Under the pieces are notes generated by a model. That model searched no databases. It was given only the letters and a program-made list of their open reading frames with translations, and was not told where the DNA came from. From NCBI GenBank assembly GCA_025716815.1, contig JAIXMN010000002.1, positions 2,355,343 through 2,419,342 on the forward strand: a DNA stretch of 64,000 nt. The letters are read 5' to 3'. Positions 24,885 to 34,634 of this stretch are shown here, one piece after another. Both the position numbers and the translations under genes were made by a program. The stretch is from Dichotomocladium elegans. Its lineage: Eukaryota; Mucoromycota; Mucoromycetes; Mucorales; Lichtheimiaceae. Position 1 is the stretch's first letter; every line of letters begins with the position of its first letter.

Positions 24885-25579
24885 CCCAAAGGTTTACGCG
24901 AAGCTTCTTAATACTCGCTTCACGATCACATTCCACACCTTGCAGCTTTCTTTTATTGCCATGGATACGAATTATTTTCTCACAAACGATGTCAATAAAT
25001 GGTGCATCCGTACCGCTTTTCAAAGCCAAGAAGAAAAAACACTGAACTTGAGCATACGCCACGTGCTCCAAGAGGTGAAATCAGACATAAAAGCTGCCGC
25101 GAAATCGGAGGAGCCAGAAAGGGCCAAAGCTGCGGAAGACCTGCTGCATAATTGGAGGGTAAGATGCCAGGTACATCGGAGTTGCTATGGCAATCAGTAT
25201 ATTGAATGTTGGGAGTAGACTGTAAAATCATCGTTAATGCTGCGGCGTGACAAGAAGCAGAAGCCAGCGTTGAAGAATGTCACGGGTAGTATATCAGTAA
25301 TGAACACGAGCGGCCCGGTTACGCTGCACTATAATGACAACCGGGGAAGTTCAAGTTCTACTTCGCCCGCGATAACTGGTATATGCGTATCTTGAGAGAC
25401 GGGATGTAGGAAACAGCTTTGATAACAGGAAATAATGATAGTTCCAGCAAAGCGCTCAGTGCAGGAAGAAGAAAATAGCACGGCCGAATGGTCATGGGAT
25501 AGTGTAGAAAAAAATAAGCGCCGGAAGTATCAGAACGTATATCTAAGCAGGAGCTTCGGCGAAACAGATTTCGGAGGTG
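24885..25579 (+). pseudogene. Multicopy PD-(D/E)XK-like family, truncated copy B
   Basis: Same order as copy A from the promoter-side flank through MDTNYFLTNDVNKWCIRTAF (ATG at 24961), the intron after NWR, and the exon ending SRSFGETDFGG. Homology stops abruptly at 25579 (GGAGGTG) and Helitron-like sequence begins. The motif-bearing carboxyl half is absent, so this copy cannot have the copy A function. Confidence 0.75.
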
Positions 25580-26187
25580 GTAGGAGAACCTCAAGATAGA
25601 CTACCTTTGCTGTAGAAGCCTCATCCGTGCTAGAGATATGCGTAAGTTCTCTGGCATGGTTGCACGTGAAAGTGCGACGTACAACTGGCCATGCGAAAAT
25701 ACTGGGTCCCTGAGGCGAAGACCAACGCGCGATAATGTCTGGACTTGAGCTTAGTGTATGGTCATGGCAGGGCGAACAGAAAATTGGCGTCGGCACAGAA
25801 TGCATGGCAGCTCGCCTTCAGCAAAACACATGTTGATCCGCGGCATATAAAATTCGGGCCCTTGATATCTGTCGGTGATACGCCTGACAACAATGGATCG
25901 GCTTGGGAGACCTCAGACAACGAGCTTCGTTTCATTGCAGAGTCCCGCATCAGGATCGAAATTGCGGAGCAGAACCAAGGGCATTCAGAGATCCAAGTCA
26001 AGGCAATGTGGAGGAATTCCTGGGCACGTCAGACTAGGAAGGAACTCGACGGGGTATCGTGCATTGGCTGCATCAACATTGTCAACGTCAGCAATACGAT
26101 CCACTGAGTTGTACGCTCTGGTGTCACCCGGGAATATCTGGAATGCAGCTTTGTTGATGGCATCAACATCCTCGTAACTACACAATA
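25580..26187 (-). pseudogene. Helitron-like helicase carboxyl end, second copy
   Basis: Minus-strand frame reads EDVDAINKAAFQIFPGDTRA, then YPVEFLPSLTCPGIPPHCLD, then in other frames a KAQ-type motif region and [14 protein letters not shown] residues near 25.69 kb. This is the end of the Pif1-like superfamily 1B helicase of Helitrons. Several frame changes make it inactive. It is about 90 percent identical by eye to 27456-27905, giving a direct duplication around copy C. Confidence 0.75.
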
Positions 26188-27455
26188 GATGGACCACAGG
26201 AGTATTCTTGTAATACCATTCCAGCTTTGCGCCGTCGGTTGGAAGAACGATGGTGTTATGTATAAACGGGCGTAAAGCCTCGATTATCAACGTCGCTTCT
26301 TGTCGTACATCGCTTGTGCTTTGGCGCACCAGATGAATACTGGACCCGATTACTTTGGCTGCAAGCTTGACGATGTGATTTGTGCTGTTGCTTTTGATCA
26401 ATTGTATCTCGTCTTCGCAGTCATTTACGCTTCTAGACTTATCGTCGACGAGGAGCTGCATTCTCCGGCATGCAATAATCGCGTCATCGTCAAGGAACTC
26501 CAGACTGTCATTAACATTCAGTGCGTTCATCACTGACATCTTCTGCTCCCGAGATATACATGACAATGCGCATCTTTCTGTAAGTGATAACAGAAATATA
26601 TATGAAAGGGAGCTTATATCATGGCGATGAAGATCAGCGATATGCATATACTTGAAGGTGAAGAAAACAAGCAACTTACAGGATGCGCGCACTAGACAAA
26701 TTTTTGCGCATTACTGCGCTCAACAGCCTTTTGGCGGTATTCCCGCAGACGCGCTTGTGCTTATCTTTGGGCCGGTATCCACGTCACCTCCGAAATCTGT
26801 TTCGCCGAAGCTCCTGCTTAGATATACGTTCTGATACTTCCGGCGCTTATTTTTTTCTACACTATCCCATGACCATTCGGCCGTGCTATTTTCTTCTTCC
26901 TGCACTGAGCGCTTTGCTGGAACTATCATTATTTCCTGTTATCAAAGCTGTTTCCTACATCCCGTCTCTCAAGATACGCATATACCAGTTATCGCGGGCG
27001 AAGTAGAACTTGAACTTCCCCGGTTGTCATTATAGTGCAGCGTAAGCGGCCCCCTCGTGTTCATTGCTGATATACTACCCGTGACATTCTTTCAACGCTG
27101 GCTTCTGCTTCTTGTCACGCCATGGCATTAAAGATGATTTTACATCCTACTCCCACCATTCAATATACTGATTGCCATAGCAAACCTGATGTACCTGGCA
27201 TCTTACCCTCCAATTATGCAGCAGATCTTCCGCAGCTTTGGCTCTTTCTGGCTCCTCCGATTTCGCGGCAGCTTTTACGTCTGATTTCACCTCTTGGAGC
27301 AAGTGGCGTATGCTCAAGTTCGGTGTTTTTTCTTCTTGGCTTTGAAAAGCAGTACGGAGGCACCATTTACTGACATCATTTGCGAGAAAGTATTTTGTGA
27401 AAAATGATCGTGAAGCGAGCATTAAAGATTCGTGCAAACCCTTCGGGATTTCAAT
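26188..27455 (-). pseudogene. Multicopy PD-(D/E)XK-like family, broken copy C
   Basis: Reads on the minus strand from about 27440 (DVSKWCLRTAFQSQEEKTPN) through the RRKYQNVYLSRSFGETDFGG exon (26.9-26.78 kb) to the exon with MNALNVNDSLEFLDDDAIIA (26.5 kb) and LPTDGAKLEWY (26.2 kb). It ends at TGTGTAGTTA, just where copy A has the donor of its next intron, and runs into helicase sequence. The exon before 26.7 kb has an internal deletion relative to copy A. The motif-bearing exon is missing. Confidence 0.75.
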
Positions 27456-29624
27456 TAATGTCTGCCCTTAAGCTTTGTGATGGCCATGGGAAAATTGGGG
27501 CGAACAGGAAATTGTCGTCGGCACAGAATAAATGGCAGCTCGCCTTCAGCAGAACACAGGTTGATATCCGTCGGTGATACGCCTGACAACAATGGATCGG
27601 CTTGGGAGACCTGCGACAAAGAGCTTTGTTTCATTGCAGAGTCCTGCGTCAGGATCGAAACTGAGAGCAGAACCAAGGGCATTCAGAGATCCAAGTCAAG
27701 GCAATGTGGAGGAATTCCTGGGAACGTCAGACTAGGAAGGAACTCGACGGGATATCGTGCATTGGCTGCATCAACGTCGTCAGCGCCCGCATACGATCCA
27801 CTGAGTTGTACGCTCTGGTGTCACCCGGGAACATCTGGAATGCGGCTTTGTTGCTGGCGTCGACGTCCTCGTTGGTGGTTGCAAGAATGGTTCAGTCGCT
27901 GAAGTTCTCTGGGTGCAGGTTGGGAAAATGAATTCGAGGGTAAGTCTCGTGGACCAGCTCAGTATTGTCATCTGATCCTATGCGCCATTATGGAAGGATC
28001 ACGACAGTTTGACTATAAGACGGACGGTCATCACTTATAGCCATAAGTTGTTCCGCGAAGGCGGCGGCGCAAATCCCGCCTTACGGACGTGCATATTGAT
28101 CGTCAAGCGGAGCACACGAACTGAATGCCAAAAAGAAGGAGCTTCTATGATTGCAGACATTATCTCTGGGCGGATGCTGTTCTGGACAACAGGTAGCAGC
28201 TGCAGAAAATTCCACTGAGACCACCACCTTGCCGCCGAAAGGAACTTGCTGGCAGACAGGGTTAACAGCGCCCATGATATCCTTCAGCGTGCGATTTGCT
28301 GTCTCGAAGTTGTCCTTGCAGCACATGACTGCCTCATCCCAGACAATCAGGGGTGCATGCTGAATGAGGTGTGCAAAAGGACTACCGCGGCTTATGAAAC
28401 AGACGCTAGTCTCTTCAGCATTTAAAGGAAGTTTGAAGCGGCTGTGTGCAGTCCGATCACCGGGCAGTAAAATTGCAGCAATTCCAGAGGAGGCAACAGA
28501 TATCTTGATCGCTTGCCAGGAACGAACATGGCTGAGGAGTGCTTCGAACACCTGTGATTTTCCAGTACCACCTTGACCATCAAGGAAGAATAGATCTGCT
28601 GCTCTTGAATTGCAGAGGTGGTGGTGTCATACGCAGCTCGCTGATCAGTGTTGAGCACACGGACCAACTCAGCATTGATCAAGGACTGTTACTTAGGATC
28701 ATAATGTCGACGCTCACTATGGGTCAGGACTTCAGCACGTGGAATATCTTCACCTAGAGTTACCCTAGATTCTTGGGGTAAGGAAGGGAAGTCGGATAAG
28801 CGGTTGCATGTTGCTTGGAGACATGAATCGATATCACAAAGTGTTCTCTGGTAGAGGTGTTCAATGTCACCTAGCTGGAGTTCATAGTCATTTGGCAAGC
28901 GATGAAGGCGGCGAAATTCGAAAAGTAGTCGTCTTCCATTTCTCTCGCGATGGTTATTCCATAATTCAAGAGGATTTCGTGGCGAGCAATTAATGAGGTT
29001 GATGCAGAAGGGACCACGAAGCAGTGGTGCTGGTGCAGTGAGCGACGACTCAGCCGTGCTACAATCCCATTCCTCGTCCGACTCCAAAAGGTCTCGCGCA
29101 ACTGCTGCTGCTTCAAGGGTAGGATGTACAATGCCGTGATCGGTTTTACGCAGTAACCCAAACTTGTTGGACCATGGCCTTTCAGCAAGAGCAGGCGTAG
29201 GCAATATAGCGGCATATTTGAGAAGGACGCAAAATAAATTCGTTCGCAAATGGCCGCTGGACTTTTCTTCTCCATTTGCGGATACTGGAGTTCCAGCTGT
29301 AATATCGAGGGACATCCATATATTTCAGAGTTCGGCAAATTCATCTTGGAGGCAGAGAGCAAAAAACCCAGGAAGTTTTGTCCCCGTGCTGGCCGTTCGT
29401 CGCGCTTCAGCACATTCTTGAACGCTCATTGCGCGATCAAATTGTTCATGGCACCGTAGCAGAGACAATGCTAAAATCGATGGACAAATGGAATATGGTA
29501 GAGAGTTCCTAAAAACGAATGAAAAAACGAATTGCTTGCTAACAGTGCATCTATAGACTAAAAAAAGCAAAATGACTATCACTGCTTTCTGGAAATCCTC
29601 GTCTTCCCTTGCATCAAGTTCCAT
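27456..29624 (-). pseudogene. Helitron-like Rep/helicase, central and helicase part
   Basis: Minus-strand frames in order: FALCLQDEFAELWN (29.35 kb), VARDLLESDEEWD and FCINLINCSPRNPLELWNNH (29.1-28.95 kb), VLNTDQRAAYDTTTSAI (28.65 kb), VFEALLSHV then ASSGIAAILLPGDRTAHSRF (28.5 kb), LIVWDEAVMC (Walker B, 28.34 kb), and ATTNEDVDASNKAAF (27.86 kb). This order is that of the SF1B helicase of Helitron rolling-circle transposons. The Walker A loop lies across a frame break near 28.57 kb. Multiple frameshifts; the Rep HUH nuclease domain was not found upstream before 29.7 kb. Function is lost here. At about 27.46 kb the reading passes directly into copy C. Confidence 0.8.
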
Positions 29625-29708
29625 TCTGTATGGGGCACAGACGGTAACACAAGAATATCATATTAAAAAATCAATCTCATGTGTGTTTAAAAACGACTTC
29701 AAGCTCAT

Positions 29709-31010
29709 ATGGCGGAAGAAGATGTAGACAGCATTGAGGAGAGCCATAAAAAACGATTACGTATGCGACATACAAACGAGAGCAGCGTAGTGGGTGGTGA
29801 TCAAGAAGAAAGCGGCGGTGATGATAGCAATGATGATGGCGATGATCTTTGGACCACTTGGAAAGAGTTGTTGAAGAATATACTAGGATGATTCCAAGTC
29901 AAGTCAAAAAAAAGACCTAGGGTAAGTCCAAGTCAAGTCGAAAAAAGACCTAGGGACAAGTCAGTCCAAGTCTAAGGTAAAGTCCTAGGGAAATGTTGGC
30001 CGAGGTCTAAGGTAAGATACTGTTGCATTTCCAAAATTATGGTAAGCCTAATGCTTTGTCTGATCCATGAAAATTGACAAAGTGTGCATGATTCTCAGCC
30101 CTGTGCGCCATGGCATAATCTGGTGCGGAAAAGAAGTGCAGCAGCGACCGTTACTCCCGTGTGATATGTGTACTCGGCTCAACAATGAAGGCTTTGGAAT
30201 ACAATTGCAAGCTGTTGATCCTTGCTTAAGACCAATTGTATCAGCAGCAGCAGATGCGGTAAACTAAACCCGTTTTCAACTAAAATGTTACAAGTGATAT
30301 TCATTTGCCCACGACTATAGATTGATAAAGAAGCATTCTCAAACGCGATTGAAAATTTGCGACACCATAAGACCGAAAAGATTGCCGAGAGATTCCTGAT
30401 AACAGGGACACTCCATATTTTGTAAGCTGCATGGGATCAAACTTTGTATCCAATTAAACTAATCAGGATTAAGATCTGATTTATTCGAAGGAGCAGCCAA
30501 AACATTATCGAAGTCTGAAGGCCGCTTGAGATTTTATGTCGTTGATCGAATCTTACAAGGATTCAATATGTTCCTGAATCGGAAAGCCAACGATGTCACG
30601 TTTTACCCTGGTGAAATCGAACTAAAAGCGATGACCGTCCAGCTGAAAGGGCAAAGGATTACAGATGGACGCCTCAAGTACTTTGCAGATGGAACGATTC
30701 TGGTCAACGACCTTGATACAGGAGTGCTGCTGTCGGAAATGTCATCTGCCTATGAAGAAAATAACAAAGGGGAAAACAAGTTTCGATCACCATAAAGCTA
30801 TGTTTGGTTTGCTGGCCTCGCTTCGCACGATTGCCAGTCTTTACAAGTATGCCAGCTTCGATTCATTCGAACAATTGAAGATCCATTTTATACACACCCA
30901 TAGTAAGTAAATTGAGAATAGCTCGCGTTAACTTAAAGCTTATTTACATTTGCCCACCAACGTTTTAGATCGTGCTATTCGTCATTGGACGATGTCCACT
31001 CCTGCACTAG
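29709..31010 (+). pseudogene. Unrecognised multi-exon protein, possibly lineage-expanded, 3' end cut off
   Basis: ATG at 29709 opens an acidic exon (MAEEDVDSIEESHKKRLRMR to WTTWKELLKNIL). Later exons: SPVRHGIIWCGKEVQQRPLL (30.1 kb), AFSNAIENLRHHKTEKIAER (30.34 kb), a long exon 30490-30790 (RFYVVDRILQGFNMFLNRK; VTFYPGEIELKAMT), FDHHKAMFGLLASLRTIASL (30.8 kb), then across an intron (30904-30968) NRAIRHWTMSTPAL. From memory, comparable proteins of unknown function occur in Mucorales. The last exon ends where a pogo-like terminal repeat begins at 31011-31014, so the carboxyl end is lost. One joint near 30.43 kb could not be closed in frame. No function is assigned. Confidence 0.5.
29889..30020 (+). 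repeat. Tandem repeat of about 35-40 bp inside a probable intron
   Basis: Units of the form CCAAGTCAAGTC, then an A-rich stretch, then GACCTAGGG, followed by shorter derivatives (GTCTAAGGTAAGTCCTAGGG type). It lies between the first and second exon of the 29.7-kb gene and contains several GTAAG donors. Confidence 0.7.
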
Positions 31011-31140
31011 GCTTGTACAGTGGGGCCCCGCTTTTTGCAGCAGAGCCTGGAGGAGATCCGCTTTTCACTTAAGTAAATTGCAGCATCCCCGAGTTTTGCA
31101 GTTTGCAGGTGAAAAAGCACTCCCTGCAATTTCCCGCTTA
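31011..31140 (+). mobile_element. Possible pogo/Fot1-like element terminus
   Basis: TA then CAGTGGGGCCCCGCTTTTTG matches the general pattern of pogo/Fot/Tigger terminal inverted repeats (CAGT..CCCCGCTT after a TA target). The next 110 bases contain GC-rich subterminal motifs including CCCGCTTAAG at about 31132. No transposase and no matching opposite end were found, so it could be a truncated or miniature element. Confidence 0.4.
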
Positions 31141-31565
31141 AGGTGACACATGCTAAGGAGGCCGAGAATCGAACTTTTTGATCTCAGTTAACAACGTACA
31201 CCATTTTGTCGTAACAGAGATTCTTCGACCGATCATAAGCGTTTGCCAAGAATCTCCTTTTCTACTTACACCTCCGTCATAGCACCAATACGACACCTCT
31301 CGCCAAGAAAACCAATCCCAACGATTATTACCCTTTTTCCTCTGCATTCCGTCTATGTATTTTTAGATAGCAAAAACAGTATAAATAACAAGAGGCCCAC
31401 ATACAATACAGGACATTTTTGAACCGCTACTTCTGCTTCTGCCACCAAGCTTAATCGCTATTCCTGGCCACTAAAGTCGTACCCAGCCAGTTCTGAAGTC
31501 GCAGGATTACAAAAATAGAAACGGGGGTGGTGTAAAATGGGATGGTGCAAATAGTAAAGCCCCAC
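31141..31565. other. Region between the pogo-like end and LINE copy 1
   Basis: No gene recognised. About 31455-31530 (minus) carries a stretch, TAATCCTGCGACTTCAGAAC, that recurs with few changes on the plus strand near 15540-15572, suggesting a dispersed repeat. LINE copy 1 homology ends at about 31568, so its 3' end is missing here. Confidence 0.5.
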
Positions 31566-34500
31566 TTACGACGGTAGCCAGTGCATCCGCCAGTGCTGCA
31601 GGCGATGCCGATCGCGACTGCTTGCTGGTAGGAACAGGATTGGGTCGATCTGCCTTGTGGGCCGGAGTCTTGAAATGGTGGGGAGCTTGCGGCGGCGAAT
31701 GAATTCCAAGTCACGTTGGTGGCTGACTGCTGCATGAACTGGGTCACGCGGCTCCGCGGAGGTGACCAGGCTTTTCCACGTATGCCACACTGGATTTGCA
31801 CGCGATAACTTTCGCCAGTTGTCATCGGTGCGCATGCGACTCAACCACGTCAACATGATCGAGCGCAGCATTGTTGGGGTCGGCAAATCGTACACACGAA
31901 TCACAAACTTTGCTTGCAGTATCTGTGCACGGAGCTGCATCGACGGGAGGTCAGTCATTACCATTGGAACGATGGTGGGGAGGCGGCGAGACACCGTACT
32001 GTTCATGGCGAGTTTAACGCAGCTGATCTGTGCTGTATGAATCAGTTGCAGTTGAGGAGCGGTGAGCGAGGCAATGGCGAGGCCATACTCCAGGACGGGA
32101 CGCACAAACGTACGATAGGCACGCAGTGCAGCCCACAATCCAAGCCCATATCGATGAATGCCGAGTTGCTGTAGCATTCCCATGGCACTGGTAGCCTTTG
32201 CGATGCGTTCCAAGACCAGGAGGTTGCGATCCAATCCGTGGGCACTAAAGGGGACACCCAGATACTTGAAGGACGGGGCGGTTGCAATTGGGGTGTTATA
32301 CAAGCTAAAGTTCCACCCATCAGGAGCGTTGAGCATGACACATTTGTCGGGGTGCCAGCGGTAACCAAGCTCGACTGAATGAGTTTCAGCAATAGCCAGC
32401 ATTAACACCATGTCTTCAGGCGCGCCAACGAGAGCGACATCATCTGCGTATAGTAACGAATTGGCGATCAGCAAGTCGACGTCGGGGCGGCGACGGGGAC
32501 GTCCACCTTGGAGATTTTGTTTATAGCGCAAATGATTGCTGCAGGCTTCCATGATGCCGTCAATGGGAGTGGTACGGATGATCAGCGGCCTCGATAGGAC
32601 GGGCACGCGAGAGCGCAGAACCTGGGGCAGCGAATCGATAAACACGGCGTATAACAAGGGACTGAGAATAGAGCCTTGTAGGACGCCTCGAGCAGGCTGG
32701 ATCGACCTCGATTGATGATGCTGGAGGATGACAGAGATATGAACATCTTCAAAGAGATGACGGCATAGCTGAAGTAGGGGCCCGGGGACAAGGCCACGTA
32801 GGCGAGACCAGATGACCTCGCGGTTCACCGAGTCGTACGCAGCCTTAATATCCAGGAAGGCGACGACGGGCCACGCACCATACATTTGCTGGTATCTGCG
32901 CATCAACATTTGCAAGCAGAATGCTTGGTCCAGCGCACCGCGGTTTTGGCGGAAGCCCCCTTGAGCGATGTCCAATGCCGGGATTTTGGACAAGAGACGT
33001 GGCAGCATGCACCGTTCGAGGATCTTGCGGAACAAGCTGGTCAGGCTAATTGGCCGGAAGTTGCCAGGTTGTGCAGGGTCACCCTTCTTGTAGATAGGCA
33101 CGACCTGTGCTATGCGCCATGCCTTTGGGGTCCAGGACCACCTCCAGCAGAGGGTAAAGAAACTCGTGAGCAGCTCAGCGAGGGGGATGGCAATCGGTTT
33201 TAGCATCGCCCCGGTGATGTGATCTACTCCGGGCGCCTTGCGGCTGGGCTGGGCGCGGATGACTGAGAGGACAATCTCGAATCGAAAGGGAGATGTGCCG
33301 ATCTCAGCAGGGTCAACACCAGGAGGTGGTCGAGTGCCCTCATGAAGGGTCCCCCCAAACACGTTCTCCAAGTGTGTCACCATCATCTCTGCGGCTTGCT
33401 GTGGTCCGTCACGGTGTGATAGCCATACGGGTGCCCGTCGACTTTGCTGCATCCGTTTGATCACCGCGTTCATCTCTCCGTGGGGTTTGTGCTCCATCGT
33501 CTGACAAAATTGCTTCCAGTGTGCTCGGCGAGTTCGTCGTAATTCCCTGTCGAAAGAGTCCCGAACACGGATGAAATGGGCCCAAAGTACAGCACGCGCG
33601 ACAAGATTACGGCTGGCGGTGTGCCAAGCCCGATAGGCGGCTTCACGGGCGTCTGCCAAGCGCTGGAGTTCCTCGGTCCAAAACCATTTCCAATGCTTTG
33701 GCCGCATACGCCCTCGGGTCACGCTCTCATCCAATGCCTGGGTAATACAGTTGGTAATGCGGGTACCAATCTGCTCAATCAGGTCGGCGCGGGTCAGGTG
33801 AAATGCTTCGATATCGAGGTGTGCGGTGATCTCTTCCCCTATGGGCTCTGCTAGTTGTGTAAATCGTCGGACATAGAGTTCGAGGATATCAGGATCTTGA
33901 AGGCGTTGGAGTTTCCAGTGTTGGCGCGGGGCGTTAGGAAGAGGCTGTTGCGGTATCGGCATCGTTGGGAGAAAGGAAAACTCACAGAGATGATGGTCGG
34001 AATTCAGCGAGAGTTCCTCATGGACAACGAGTGATGGATCACGTACTGCGTCGTAGCGTGAGATGAAGAGGTCGATGATACTCGATCCAAGGTGCGACTC
34101 GAATGTGAACTGGCCACGTGCTAGGGTGCTGTTCCAGATGTGGAGCCCTCTCTCCATGAGCCAGTCACGGAAAGGAGGGCCGCGTTCGTTGGTGATCCGG
34201 TCACCAAGGAGATCGATGATCCGCGTGTTGAAGTCACCGAGCAGGATGGTGTTTTCATCAACAGTGAGGTCGTTGAGTAATTGATTGTATTGGTGGAGCG
34301 GGAGGGATGGTGGTAGGTACAGTCCATGGACGACGTAGTGACCTAATGCGAAGCTGAGGACGTAGGGTGATGGGTGGTCGATGCGATGGATGTGGTATGG
34401 GAACTCTGGTCGAACCAGCAACGTGAGCCCGCCAATACCGCGGGTGCCGTTAGTCGGTATGTGTGCATAGTTGTGGTGTTGTATCCAGTCCGTGGTAAGT

Positions 34501-34634
34501 CGTCCTGTTGTTAGGTATGTTTCCGTTAGTAAAATAAGGTCAATGTTGAAATTAACGCAATGTCGTAAAAGCTCGTCTGGTGATCGTTGAAGCCCGCGAG
34601 CATTCAATAAACCAATCTTGATGTGGTTTATCAT
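31566..34634 (-). CDS. LINE ORF2, endonuclease and reverse transcriptase (copy 1)
   Basis: 1022 codons from ATG at 34634, overlapping the ORF1 stop as ATGA. Residues 1-225: APE-type endonuclease (GLLNARGLQRSPDELLRHC, LLTETYL, LLGDFNTR, SLNSDHHL with the catalytic SDHH). About residues 450-800: reverse transcriptase (RKAPGVDHITGAML, FRPISLTSLFRKILER, FLDIKAAYDSVNR, GVLQGSILSPLLYAVF, LLYADDVALVG). The frame is open but stops at HWLPS, just before the Cys-His motif present in copy 2. Known role of such proteins: nick the target and prime cDNA synthesis from the nick. The missing end suggests this copy is no longer fully functional. Confidence 0.9.
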   Translation of the reverse strand: MINHIKIGLLNARGLQRSPDELLRHCVNFNIDLILLTETYLTTGRLTTDWIQHHNYAHIPTNGTRGIGGLTLLVRPEFPYHIHRIDHPSPYVLSFALGHYVVHGLYLPPSLPLHQYNQLLNDLTVDENTILLGDFNTRIIDLLGDRITNERGPPFRDWLMERGLHIWNSTLARGQFTFESHLGSSIIDLFISRYDAVRDPSLVVHEELSLNSDHHLCEFSFLPTMPIPQQPLPNAPRQHWKLQRLQDPDILELYVRRFTQLAEPIGEEITAHLDIEAFHLTRADLIEQIGTRITNCITQALDESVTRGRMRPKHWKWFWTEELQRLADAREAAYRAWHTASRNLVARAVLWAHFIRVRDSFDRELRRTRRAHWKQFCQTMEHKPHGEMNAVIKRMQQSRRAPVWLSHRDGPQQAAEMMVTHLENVFGGTLHEGTRPPPGVDPAEIGTSPFRFEIVLSVIRAQPSRKAPGVDHITGAMLKPIAIPLAELLTSFFTLCWRWSWTPKAWRIAQVVPIYKKGDPAQPGNFRPISLTSLFRKILERCMLPRLLSKIPALDIAQGGFRQNRGALDQAFCLQMLMRRYQQMYGAWPVVAFLDIKAAYDSVNREVIWSRLRGLVPGPLLQLCRHLFEDVHISVILQHHQSRSIQPARGVLQGSILSPLLYAVFIDSLPQVLRSRVPVLSRPLIIRTTPIDGIMEACSNHLRYKQNLQGGRPRRRPDVDLLIANSLLYADDVALVGAPEDMVLMLAIAETHSVELGYRWHPDKCVMLNAPDGWNFSLYNTPIATAPSFKYLGVPFSAHGLDRNLLVLERIAKATSAMGMLQQLGIHRYGLGLWAALRAYRTFVRPVLEYGLAIASLTAPQLQLIHTAQISCVKLAMNSTVSRRLPTIVPMVMTDLPSMQLRAQILQAKFVIRVYDLPTPTMLRSIMLTWLSRMRTDDNWRKLSRANPVWHTWKSLVTSAEPRDPVHAAVSHQRDLEFIRRRKLPTISRLRPTRQIDPILFLPASSRDRHRLQHWRMHWLPS

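Larger units (their letters stand above)
24885..27450. repeat. Inverted repeat formed by copies B and C
   Basis: Arm 1, about 24890-25579 (plus), is the reverse complement of arm 2, about 26776-27440. The inner 150-200 bases of the arms look identical by eye, while the outer parts differ at scattered sites. The roughly 1.2-kb spacer holds the Helitron-like carboxyl end and the rest of copy C. Confidence 0.75.
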
